Shown piece after piece: positions 16,830 to 24,429 of a stretch of DNA of 64,000 nt; positions within the stretch are counted from its first letter, which is position 1, and every line of letters starts with the position of its first letter. Made by a program: the position numbers and the translations under genes. The DNA is from Rhodospirillaceae bacterium UBA6219 (GTDB lineage Bacteria > Pseudomonadota > Alphaproteobacteria > Rhodospirillales > Magnetospirillaceae), in the NCBI GenBank assembly GCA_002435715.1, contig DISD01000005.1, positions 1 through 64,000 on the forward strand, written 5' to 3'. The notes beneath the pieces are model-generated. The model ran no database searches and was not told the DNA's origin. It was given only the letters and a program-made list of their open reading frames with translations.

Positions 16830-18247
16830 CCCTTCTTGACGGCATTTCCTTTCCGGCGGTGGCCAGCCTGTGTGTTGGCGACATGGCGCTTTTCGATTTG
16901 GCGAACGGCCGGTTGTACGGGGTGTTTCCGCGGGATTGGGCGCCGGGCGGCGTGTCCGCTGTGTTGTTGGCCGAAGGGACGGGCCGTGTGGCCGAAGAAC
17001 TGAAGGCCTTGGCCCGGCGTCCCGCCCTTTCCCTGGCGGTGCTGAACAGGGACGGCGCCGTCTTCGACGCCGCTTTGCTGGATCTGTTGGACGCATTCGA
17101 TCTGGATCGGTTGCTGTGGATTCGGGGGGATGCCCAGGGCCGTCTGTATTATGACGGCAGCCTTCTGGCCCCGCGTGAACGTCCGGTCAACCGCTTCACC
17201 TTCACGTTTCAAGGAAGCCGACGCCAGTCCCTGGATTGCGAGACGCTGCCCTTGGCCCTGAATGTGTCGGCGGCTTCGCCCCAGGCCGAGTCTTGGGTTC
17301 TGGGGCTGTCGGCGGGAACGGCTTTCCCCGAATCCGCCTGGTTCCAGCTGCCTTACCCGGCCAACGGACGTCTGGCTTTGGGGATCGTGCCCGGCTTCGA
17401 CACGGATCGTTGGCACCTGTGGCTGTCGGGCGGCGAGCGTCCGCTGGTGGCCCGCCAACTGGCCGGCATCCCCTATCGCCCCTCGGTGGAAGCCCCCTTG
17501 CGTTTGTCGGTTGTGTTCGACCGCACCGCCGTTGATCTGGCCCATTGGGGTGATGCGGCGGGTTTGCGGGCGATGGCGGCGACCGGTGGGAACCCGGCTG
17601 TGGCGGGATGGAATTCCGGATGGCGACGGGCCGTGGCCGATTTCCTGACCACCCTGCCCGACGATGTCGAGGTGGATTTGTGGTGGTTCGCCGACCTGCC
17701 GGGGGCGGGCCTGGACTGGCCGGGGACATGGCCGGGGCCGGATCAGGATGTGGGCCATGCGGGGCGGTTCTCCCCCCGGCAGGCCGCCCGCCAGGTGGCG
17801 GACTTGACCTGGGTGCCGGGGCTGGATCTGTGGGACAGCCTTGACCGCGTCATCAATCAGGTCGCCGAACGGATCGTGGCGACACCGTCTTGTCGTCATG
17901 GGGTGCTGATCGTCGGCAATTCCCCACCACCTCCGCCGTCCACGTCACCAAGCTCGGTGACGTGGACCCGGTTGCGGGATGCGGTGGGGGGGAACCTGCG
18001 TCGGGACGGCATCTGGGACCGGGGGGTATCCGGGATGCGGGAACGTTGCGGTATCGCCTGCGTGCAATTGCCGGTGGGCGGTGCGGCCGACGGCAATCCC
18101 CGTCGCTTCCAGACCTTGTGGCGCGAGACGCTGGAACAAGACGGCGTCCGGGTGGTGCCGGCCGATGACCAGCCCATTCGGGCTTTGGACGAAGCCTTCC
18201 ATTATTTACGTCACCATGTGCCCAGCTCGCTGGAGGTCCGGCCATGA
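16826..18247 (+). CDS. Conserved-looking protein of unknown function in the kinase/FHA operon
   Basis: 473 residues. No signal peptide or membrane helix; rich in Trp, Asp and Leu. Alternating strands and helices are suggested by segments such as LSLAVLNRDGAVFDAALLD, LRLSVVFDRTAVDLA, DVEVDLWWFADLP and HGVLIVGNSPPPP, which is loosely like a VWA-type Rossmann fold lacking an obvious MIDAS. I do not recognise the family. It overlaps the FHA-GTPase gene and the following coiled-coil gene by 4 bases each, so it is expressed in step with them; a substrate or scaffold role is only a guess from context. Confidence 0.7.
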   Translation: MTLLDGISFPAVASLCVGDMALFDLANGRLYGVFPRDWAPGGVSAVLLAEGTGRVAEELKALARRPALSLAVLNRDGAVFDAALLDLLDAFDLDRLLWIRGDAQGRLYYDGSLLAPRERPVNRFTFTFQGSRRQSLDCETLPLALNVSAASPQAESWVLGLSAGTAFPESAWFQLPYPANGRLALGIVPGFDTDRWHLWLSGGERPLVARQLAGIPYRPSVEAPLRLSVVFDRTAVDLAHWGDAAGLRAMAATGGNPAVAGWNSGWRRAVADFLTTLPDDVEVDLWWFADLPGAGLDWPGTWPGPDQDVGHAGRFSPRQAARQVADLTWVPGLDLWDSLDRVINQVAERIVATPSCRHGVLIVGNSPPPPPSTSPSSVTWTRLRDAVGGNLRRDGIWDRGVSGMRERCGIACVQLPVGGAADGNPRRFQTLWRETLEQDGVRVVPADDQPIRALDEAFHYLRHHVPSSLEVRP

Positions 18248-18648
18248 ACGCCCGTATCCAGGCACAAGACTGGCTGGCCGACGGGGAAGACCCGGCCGTC
18301 ATCTTGCCGCGTGTCATCAATCAGGTGCTGGCCGCCGGCGAGGATCAGGTGCCGCTGCTGTTGCGGGCCCTGACCTACATGACCGAGGGGCTGATGTCGT
18401 CTGCCGGTTCGGCGGCGTTGCTTCGGGCCATCGCCGACCGACGCTTTTTGCCGGTGGAAAGTGCGGCTTGTTCGGCACTTCGGGACGAGGTCGCGCAACT
18501 GATCCACAGCACCGCCGCAGAGCAGGATTCCCTGGCTGAACGGCGAGGGGCTTTGCTTCAGGCCGAGGAACGCGTGGCCACCTTGTCCGCCGAATTGGCG
18601 CGGATGAACGCGGTGCTGGCCGCCTTGCCCCAGGAGGTGGAGGAATGA
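18244..18648 (+). CDS. Small helical protein of unknown function
   Basis: 134 residues, nearly all predicted helix. The first half (DWLADGEDPAVILPRVINQV and following) could form a small bundle; the last 45 residues are a coiled coil (ERRGALLQAEERVATLSAEL). No cysteines in a metal pattern, no signal, no catalytic motif. It overlaps its neighbours by 4 bases on each side, being the first of four successive genes that encode helical proteins, so these probably form one complex. Function unknown. Confidence 0.7.
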   Translation: MNARIQAQDWLADGEDPAVILPRVINQVLAAGEDQVPLLLRALTYMTEGLMSSAGSAALLRAIADRRFLPVESAACSALRDEVAQLIHSTAAEQDSLAERRGALLQAEERVATLSAELARMNAVLAALPQEVEE

Positions 18649-19370
18649 GCGAGATGTTGGCATCGTGGCTCGCCTTCATCCGTGGCGAGTTCCGGCAAAG
18701 TCTGGATTTGGGCGAGGCGGACATGCAGGCGCAGCACGCCGCCCTGGCCGAAACAGCGTCGCCTTTGGGCGAGGAATTGCTGGCCGGACGGATCGATGCC
18801 GCCCTGCGCCGCCAAGCCCAGTTGGAAGCCGAACTGGAACAGGTGTCGCGCACGGTCGCGATCCGTCGCGACGCCTATCTGGCCGCTGTCGACGCGGCCT
18901 TCGACGAAGCCCGCTCTCTGCTTCCCACCTATGATGCGGCTCGTGCCCGCCAGGATCTGGCCGCTGCGGCCGAGGCCTTGGACATGTCCTTGGACAATCA
19001 TTCCCCGGCCCAATTGGCGACGCTGCTGGAAAAGCATCAGGATGGAATCGACCGTTTGCGCCGGACTGTCCGCCGCTGTTTCGCCGATAGTGCAGCGACC
19101 TTGGCGGACAGTCCCAGTCTGGCCGGTGGCTTGGAACAGTCCCGCACCCGGCACGGCGAAGCGAAAACCGCGTCCGAGACACAGTGGCAGGCTTTGACCG
19201 TGGGCGGTCATGCGGTGGCGGCGGAAATTCGGGCCTCGGTCGAAGCCATGTCGGTGCCGCAATTGCAGGATCTGGTGGCCTATTTGGATCAATGCCTGTC
19301 CGACGTCGAGGCGGAATGCGCGCTGGCGCCACGCACCAACATCTTTGGAGATTTGGACGCATGGCGGTGA
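18645..19370 (+). CDS. Coiled-coil protein of unknown function
   Basis: 241 residues, Ala/Leu/Glu/Gln-rich and helical throughout; no signal peptide, no membrane helix, no motif known to me. A long amphipathic part around residues 45-110 (RQAQLEAELEQVSRTVAIRR) and another towards the C-terminus suggest an elongated or oligomeric protein. It overlaps the preceding gene by 4 bases and the following one by 10 bases. It belongs to the coiled-coil block between the FHA proteins and the AAA+ ATPase and is a candidate structural part of the system. Confidence 0.7.
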   Translation: MSEMLASWLAFIRGEFRQSLDLGEADMQAQHAALAETASPLGEELLAGRIDAALRRQAQLEAELEQVSRTVAIRRDAYLAAVDAAFDEARSLLPTYDAARARQDLAAAAEALDMSLDNHSPAQLATLLEKHQDGIDRLRRTVRRCFADSAATLADSPSLAGGLEQSRTRHGEAKTASETQWQALTVGGHAVAAEIRASVEAMSVPQLQDLVAYLDQCLSDVEAECALAPRTNIFGDLDAWR

Positions 19371-19807
19371 ACCAAGCGGATTTGGAGCAACGCTTGGCCG
19401 TGCTCCGTCAAGATTATGATGCCGGCAAGCCCGTCCTGGACGATCTGCGTCGTGTGGTCGCGGCTTTGCGCGAACACGCCGCCGAGCCGCCGTTGAACGA
19501 CGAGGAAAAAGCCAAAGCCCAGGTGGTTCGCAACGCCTTGGCCGTGGGGGCGCTGCCCGAAGCCGGGACCGATGACCGTTTGGCATTCATCGCCGAGGAT
19601 GTTGCCCACCGGGTGCTGGGGCCGTCTTTGATCGACCAGGTGACCGAGCGGCTTGACCATTTGGTGGCCGACATCCGTCGCGACCAAGCGGAAATCGAAA
19701 GTCTGGCGGCGGAAACCGCCCGGTTCCAGTCATACACGCAACTGGCCGAACGTTACGGCCGCTTGTTGGATCGTTTGTTGTCCGATGCGGGGAGGGGCGA
19801 AGGATGA
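19361..19807 (+). CDS. Small coiled-coil protein of unknown function
   Basis: 148 residues from ATG 19361, within the end of the previous gene. Two helical segments are seen: residues 5-55 (QRLAVLRQDYDAGKPVLDDL) and 85-140 (QVTERLDHLVADIRRDQAEI). No export signal or catalytic motif. It overlaps the next gene by 4 bases. By position it is the third member of the helical block, and a stable complex with the flanking products is likely from the tight coupling alone. Confidence 0.7.
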   Translation: MAVNQADLEQRLAVLRQDYDAGKPVLDDLRRVVAALREHAAEPPLNDEEKAKAQVVRNALAVGALPEAGTDDRLAFIAEDVAHRVLGPSLIDQVTERLDHLVADIRRDQAEIESLAAETARFQSYTQLAERYGRLLDRLLSDAGRGEG

Positions 19808-21228
19808 GCTGGGTTGTCGATGGGGTCATGTATCACGATTACCGCGAATACCAGCAGGCCCGCATCGCCCACGACGCCCGGCTGGCCCAGGCCCAGGCGC
19901 GGGCGGTGGGGGACGAGGTCCGGCGTTTGCAGCGGCGTATCGCCGAGCGCGAAGGCGAGATCGCCGCGGTGCGAAACGATCTGCGGCGTCAGGCGGCGCT
20001 CAACGAAATGGTGCAGGCCGACATGGGGGCGTTGCGACGCCAACAGGACCTGCTGGCCCAGATCCAGCGCGAAAGCGAGGCCCGGCTGGATGAGCGGATC
20101 GACGACATGCGCGCCGACCAGGAATTGATGGCCGACGATCTGGCATCCTTGGAAGAAGAACAACGTCGCCACGGCGAGGAAATGCGGGCGGGCTTCGAAC
20201 AGGTGCGTGGCGAATTGCGCGACGGTCTGGCCGAGGCCGAGCAACGCATGGCCGAGGCCGAACGTCGGCTGCAAGGCGAAATCGGCCGTGTCGCTTCGGC
20301 TTTGGATGCGGAACGCCGCGCCCGGCTGGATCGTCAGCAAGGCGAGGTCAACCGCACCCACGAACAAATCGCCATCGTCGAGGAACGCCTGAACCAGTTG
20401 CAGCCCCAGGTGTCGTCCCTGGCCCTGGAAGAAGACGTGATGCTGGCCCGCAACCTGCTGGAACGATCCCGGACCTTGTTGCAGCAAGGGGATTCCACCC
20501 AGGCGCTGGCCAAGGCGGAAGACGCCTATGTGCATGTGGTCACCTTGGAGCAACGGGTGCTGCGGCGCTCGGCCGAATTGGTGGCGGCCAAGGAATCCAT
20601 GGCTTCGTGGCTGACTTATACCCGCTCGCGTCTTGCCTCGGCCGAGGTGCAGCGCTATTTCGCCCGCGAAATCAGCCGGATCGAACCCATTTTGGCGCGT
20701 TGGGAAGAGCGGGTTCAAACCGGTTACGACGATTACCGCCGCTTGGAAATCATGCGCAACGAAGACGGCGAGGTCTTCCGTCGGCTGGAATCGCGCTTGG
20801 TGCTGATGGTCGAATCGGCACCGGAAATCAAGTCCATGGCCTTGGACCGCAAACGCCAGGTCGATGAATTGGTGGCCCAATTGAGCGATTTGAACGGCCC
20901 GATGACCGATTGCCAGGTGAGCTTGGCCGACCCCATGGACCGCAAGTCGCCCATGGTGGTGGTGTGCCAGTATGGCCGGCCGACCATCCGCATCACCATC
21001 GACCTGGACGGCCATATGCAATTGGACGGTTACGGCTATGATTCGAACGGCGCCTGCGCCCGCCGGGCCGAAGCCATCGTCGCCAGTCTGGCCAGTCATC
21101 GCGGCTTGCAAGAACCGGTGGTCGACAACGTCAACCGCACCAATCCGACACCCCAGGCGGCGCGTGAGACAGCGCCGCGCTGGGCCGGGCTCAGCCGCGA
21201 ATTGGCCAATCTGGAGCATCTGACATGA
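19804..21228 (+). CDS. Long coiled-coil protein with C-terminal globular domain
   Basis: 474 residues. Residues about 15-260 are an extended coiled coil rich in Arg, Glu, Gln and Ala (for example ARAVGDEVRRLQRRIAEREG and EEQRRHGEEMRAGFEQVRGE). About 260-330 could be helical repeats (ERSRTLLQQGDSTQALAKAE). The last 120 residues look globular, with KSPMVVVCQYGRPTIRITID and DGHMQLDGYGYDSNG resembling a small beta-sheet domain. No export signal, so it is presumably cytoplasmic. It overlaps the AAA+ gene by 4 bases, which makes it a plausible adaptor, tether or substrate of that ATPase. The family is not recognised. Confidence 0.75.
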   Translation: MSWVVDGVMYHDYREYQQARIAHDARLAQAQARAVGDEVRRLQRRIAEREGEIAAVRNDLRRQAALNEMVQADMGALRRQQDLLAQIQRESEARLDERIDDMRADQELMADDLASLEEEQRRHGEEMRAGFEQVRGELRDGLAEAEQRMAEAERRLQGEIGRVASALDAERRARLDRQQGEVNRTHEQIAIVEERLNQLQPQVSSLALEEDVMLARNLLERSRTLLQQGDSTQALAKAEDAYVHVVTLEQRVLRRSAELVAAKESMASWLTYTRSRLASAEVQRYFAREISRIEPILARWEERVQTGYDDYRRLEIMRNEDGEVFRRLESRLVLMVESAPEIKSMALDRKRQVDELVAQLSDLNGPMTDCQVSLADPMDRKSPMVVVCQYGRPTIRITIDLDGHMQLDGYGYDSNGACARRAEAIVASLASHRGLQEPVVDNVNRTNPTPQAARETAPRWAGLSRELANLEHLT

Positions 21229-22955
21229 CGGCGCATTCCAGTGCGGCGGTGCAATCCCTGCGGCAGATGGCCGAAGGGACAGGCGGCGGCGTGTTGCTGT
21301 TGGCGGCGGGCAGCGCCCCTTATTACGCCGGACTGCGCCGTCCTTTCGCCGAACATTTCCTGGAAGCCGTTCTGGAACTGGCCTCGCATCCCGGTTACCA
21401 ACGCATCGCGGCGGTAACCGGCGTCGGCCGCCATTTACCGGTGATGCGCATCGATTCCAACGCTTCGGTCAGTCTGGTCCCGGCCGGTTGGACCGTGCGC
21501 GCCCCCGATCAGGAGGCGACACCGGCCCCGGCGGCGCCAGCCGCTGATGCGGATGAAGACGACGACCTGCCGTCGGCCCGTAACCTGATCCGTCGCCACG
21601 GTATCGTCACCACCTCGCGTCTGCGGTTCCATGCCAATGGCGTGGCCTGGGCCGAACGCATGATGGCGATGATGGGCATGATCGAGGAAACCCTGGGCCT
21701 GGAATGGCGTTTCGATCGCCACATGGCGGGGGGAGAATCCGAGCGCACCTTGGTGGTCATCGACGAAAGCTATTTGCTGCCCGATCGCCGCGAAGACCTG
21801 CATACCTTGCCCAGCCAGAACCAGCGCGAAATGGTCGCCGCCCGCATGCACAGCCTGTTGCGCCAAGTCGCCAGCAGCCGAGGCGACATCGTGGTGATGT
21901 GCGGCACCATCCCCAGGGCGCAATCCCTGGCGGCGGGACGACTGATCGCCGAAGAACTGGAAGGGCGGGACGAAGCCGCCCACTTCCCCCATCTGGCCAT
22001 CCCCGGGATCGTGGCATCCTGGCCCAGCAAGGACAGTGGGCAGCCGTTCGGCGAGTTCTGGCCGCTGGACCCGCCGGTGGGGGCGCGGACTTTTTATGAC
22101 GTTCTGCGCGGCATGGCGCCGCGCCCGGTCCCGTCGCCGCTGGAGGAACTGGACGGCATGATCGGCATGGACGGGGTGCGCCAGCAGATCGAATCGCTGG
22201 AAGCCAGTGTCCGCGCCTCGTTGCGACGTCAGCGTCTGGGCTTGCCGGCGACATCCTTGCGATTGCACACGGCGCTTTACGGTCCGCCGGGTACCGGCAA
22301 GACCACGGTGGCCCGCATCCTGGGCCGGGTGTTCGCCCGTTTGGGATTGCTGGAACCGGGGCGCTTCGTCGAAGCCAACCGCAGCAATTTGGTGGGGGCC
22401 TATATCGGCCATACCGAACAAAAGACCGCCGAAATCTGCGGCCAAGCCTTGGGCGGCGTCTTGTTCATCGACGAAGCCTATGGTCTTGCCCCTCCTCCCA
22501 ACTCCCCCAGTGATTTCGGCCGACAGGCGATCGACACGCTGCTGACCTGGATGGAAAACCACAAAGACCGTTTGGCGGTGATCTTCGCCGGCTATGAAAA
22601 CGAGATGAAGCGGTTCGTCGACGAAAATCCCGGCATGCACAGCCGCATCCAGTTCCACATCACCTTGCGGGCCTATACCGACGACGAATTGGTTCGGATC
22701 ACCCAGTCCATGGCGGTGCGCGGCGGAAACGACATCGTCCCCGAGGCGCTGGCGGTGGTGCGTTCCCGCTTGGTTGGGCTGCGGAGTATTTCCGAGCGGA
22801 CGGGCAACGCATTCGGCAACGGCCGCACCGCCGAGAACCTGCTGCGGGCGGCTTGTGCCGAACGCGACCGCCGCTTGGCCAATGTCGCCGCCTCGCGCCA
22901 GGACTTGATCACCTTGCTGCCCGAAGATTTCGCCAATGCCCATGTCGCCGCCTGA
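21225..22955 (+). CDS. CbbX/SpoVK-like AAA+ ATPase with extra N-terminal domain
   Basis: 576 residues. The N-terminal 300 residues are an unrecognised alpha/beta region (LVVIDESYLLPDRRED, GDIVVMCGTIPRAQSLAAGR) that may be an independent nucleotide-binding-like domain. The AAA+ module is about 305-570: Walker A GPPGTGKTT (Lys359), the pore-loop region YIGHTEQK, Walker B VLFIDEAYGL (Asp416, Glu417), sensor-like VIFAGYENEM and arginine-finger region GMHSRIQFHI. The pattern LDGMIGMDGVRQQI before Walker A and the pore loop are typical of CbbX/SpoVK/EccA hexamers that remodel or unfold partner proteins. It overlaps the coiled-coil gene by 4 bases and the radical-SAM-like gene by 20. Confidence 0.9.
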   Translation: MTAHSSAAVQSLRQMAEGTGGGVLLLAAGSAPYYAGLRRPFAEHFLEAVLELASHPGYQRIAAVTGVGRHLPVMRIDSNASVSLVPAGWTVRAPDQEATPAPAAPAADADEDDDLPSARNLIRRHGIVTTSRLRFHANGVAWAERMMAMMGMIEETLGLEWRFDRHMAGGESERTLVVIDESYLLPDRREDLHTLPSQNQREMVAARMHSLLRQVASSRGDIVVMCGTIPRAQSLAAGRLIAEELEGRDEAAHFPHLAIPGIVASWPSKDSGQPFGEFWPLDPPVGARTFYDVLRGMAPRPVPSPLEELDGMIGMDGVRQQIESLEASVRASLRRQRLGLPATSLRLHTALYGPPGTGKTTVARILGRVFARLGLLEPGRFVEANRSNLVGAYIGHTEQKTAEICGQALGGVLFIDEAYGLAPPPNSPSDFGRQAIDTLLTWMENHKDRLAVIFAGYENEMKRFVDENPGMHSRIQFHITLRAYTDDELVRITQSMAVRGGNDIVPEALAVVRSRLVGLRSISERTGNAFGNGRTAENLLRAACAERDRRLANVAASRQDLITLLPEDFANAHVAA

Positions 22956-23580
22956 TCCCGTCCCCGCGCTGGAATTGGGGCACGACCTGCACGGATTGGT
23001 CGCCACCTTGCACAATGGGCCGGGGTGGCGGGTGGCGGTATGGACCCAGGGCTGTTCGCTGCGATGCACCGATGTGTGTCTGTCGCCGCATCTGTTGGAC
23101 CGGGGCCACGGACGTGTTTATCCGGTCGATATCGTCGCCGAGGCGATCCGGCGGGTGGTCGCCGCCAGTCCCATGGCGGTGGAAGGGATCACCATCCTGG
23201 GCGGCGAGCCCTCGGATCAGGCGCCGGCGGTGGCGGCTTTGGCCCGCTTGGTCCATCAGGACGGATTGTCGGTGATGCTGTATTCCGGTCACGGGCGGGA
23301 TCGCTTGGCGGCCGACTTGCTGGCGGATGTGGACATTTTGGTGGACGGGCCGTTTCTTCCCGCCGCCTATGACGCCACCTTGCCGTGGCGCGGTTCGGCC
23401 AACCAATCGTTGATCTTGGTGTCGGATCGCTATCGCCCGGCCGATCTGGCGGCGGCTTGGGATCGGCAGGGAAAAGGTTTTTCCGTCCGCACAGGTCGGG
23501 ATGGACGGCTGTCGGTTTCCGGGTTACAGAGCCGGGGGGCGGCGGCGCGGATCGCCGCCATGGTCACGGGGACGATATGA
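22936..23580 (+). CDS. Small radical-SAM-like 4Fe-4S protein, NrdG-like
   Basis: 214 residues from ATG 22936; an ATG at 22942 is equally possible and neither has a clear ribosome site. The core is that of the short activase group: AVWTQGCSLRCTDVCLSPH, then TILGGEPSDQ (the SAM-binding GGE strand), VMLYSGHGRD and ADVDILVDGPF. The cysteine spacing is C40-x3-C44-x3-C48, one residue longer than the usual C-x3-C-x2-C of radical SAM enzymes and NrdG activases. No NrdD or other glycyl radical enzyme is nearby. It overlaps the AAA+ gene by 20 bases and the secreted zincin gene by 4, so a role within the system is more likely than nucleotide reduction. Confidence 0.8.
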   Translation: MPMSPPDPVPALELGHDLHGLVATLHNGPGWRVAVWTQGCSLRCTDVCLSPHLLDRGHGRVYPVDIVAEAIRRVVAASPMAVEGITILGGEPSDQAPAVAALARLVHQDGLSVMLYSGHGRDRLAADLLADVDILVDGPFLPAAYDATLPWRGSANQSLILVSDRYRPADLAAAWDRQGKGFSVRTGRDGRLSVSGLQSRGAAARIAAMVTGTI

Positions 23581-24407
23581 GCGGATGGAAAGCGATTGCG
23601 CGGATGTGTCTGTGGGCGGGCGTTGCCTCGCTTGCGGCGCTGTCCGTTCCGGCCCATGCCGAACCTGAACCGGTCGCCGAAGTGGTGCTGCGCTCCGAGC
23701 CGGTGGAAATCTCGCATGGCGTGCTGAAGCAATGGGGCGAGGAGATTCACGAATTCGGTTGGCGGCACTATGAATGCGCGCCCATGGAGGAATTTCCCGG
23801 CACCATCCTGTGTCTGTTCGCCCACAGCGTCATGATGAACGACATCTTCCGCGGGACGGCCGTCGCCGTCGAGGCACCGCGCGGGATGATCAGTAAGTCG
23901 GCGCTGTTGGGGGTCGACCTGCGGATCGAGGATTTGCTGGCCTATCGCGCGCGCCATTATCCCGATGGCAATCCGATGATCCCGGAAGAGGATTCCGACA
24001 ACGCCGCGGGACGAGAACGCGCTTTCATGTTTGACGTCTTGCCGCAATTGTCGGAACGCTATCAGGCGCAGGCGGTGGTGGCGGCGGCCTGGGGGAATTT
24101 GTCGACCATCGCCCATGAACTGCATCACGCGCGCTATTTCTCGGATACCGGCTACCGGACCGCCATCGCCGAGTTCTGGAATGAACAGCTCAGTGAAGCG
24201 GAGCGGGACAAAGCCCGCGCCCAATTGGGCACCTTGTACGACAGCCAAAACGAAGACCTGATCATCAACGAGTTCCAGGCTTACGTCCTGCCGGGCAAAC
24301 CCAATTCCTGGGCGGTCAGCCTGAATGACACCTACCGAACCGCGTTGCGCGACTTTCTGCACGGCAAGGGATTTTCGCCGCTGCCCGCCGTCGAGGTCGA
24401 GCCCTAA
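23577..24407 (+). CDS. Secreted zincin-like putative metallopeptidase
   Basis: 276 residues. Signal peptide (basic start, then LWAGVASLAALSVPAHA, cleavage before EPEP). The mature protein has a zinc site His180-Glu181-x2-His184 in TIAHELHHARYF and, 48 residues further on, NEFQAYVL with Glu232 placed like the third ligand of gluzincins. Two cysteines lie early in the mature protein. A periplasmic metallopeptidase is the straightforward reading, although no substrate groove or family can be named. The ATG overlaps the radical-SAM-like stop (ATGA). It is the last gene of the plus-strand operon and converges on the acyltransferase gene 22 bases away. Confidence 0.75.
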   Translation: MSGWKAIARMCLWAGVASLAALSVPAHAEPEPVAEVVLRSEPVEISHGVLKQWGEEIHEFGWRHYECAPMEEFPGTILCLFAHSVMMNDIFRGTAVAVEAPRGMISKSALLGVDLRIEDLLAYRARHYPDGNPMIPEEDSDNAAGRERAFMFDVLPQLSERYQAQAVVAAAWGNLSTIAHELHHARYFSDTGYRTAIAEFWNEQLSEAERDKARAQLGTLYDSQNEDLIINEFQAYVLPGKPNSWAVSLNDTYRTALRDFLHGKGFSPLPAVEVEP

Positions 24408-24429
24408 AACACCGCCGACCTGCGACCTT

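Noticed and set aside
22936..23580. Genuine NrdG (anaerobic ribonucleotide reductase activase).
   Set aside because: No nrdD in the window, the cysteine spacing differs, and the gene is embedded in the kinase/FHA operon.
2972..24407. Type VI or type VII secretion locus, because kinase-FHA-PP2C sets and EccA/CbbX-like ATPases occur in them.
   Set aside because: No structural secretion gene (sheath, baseplate, TssJLM, EccC, WXG100) is present in or beside the operon.
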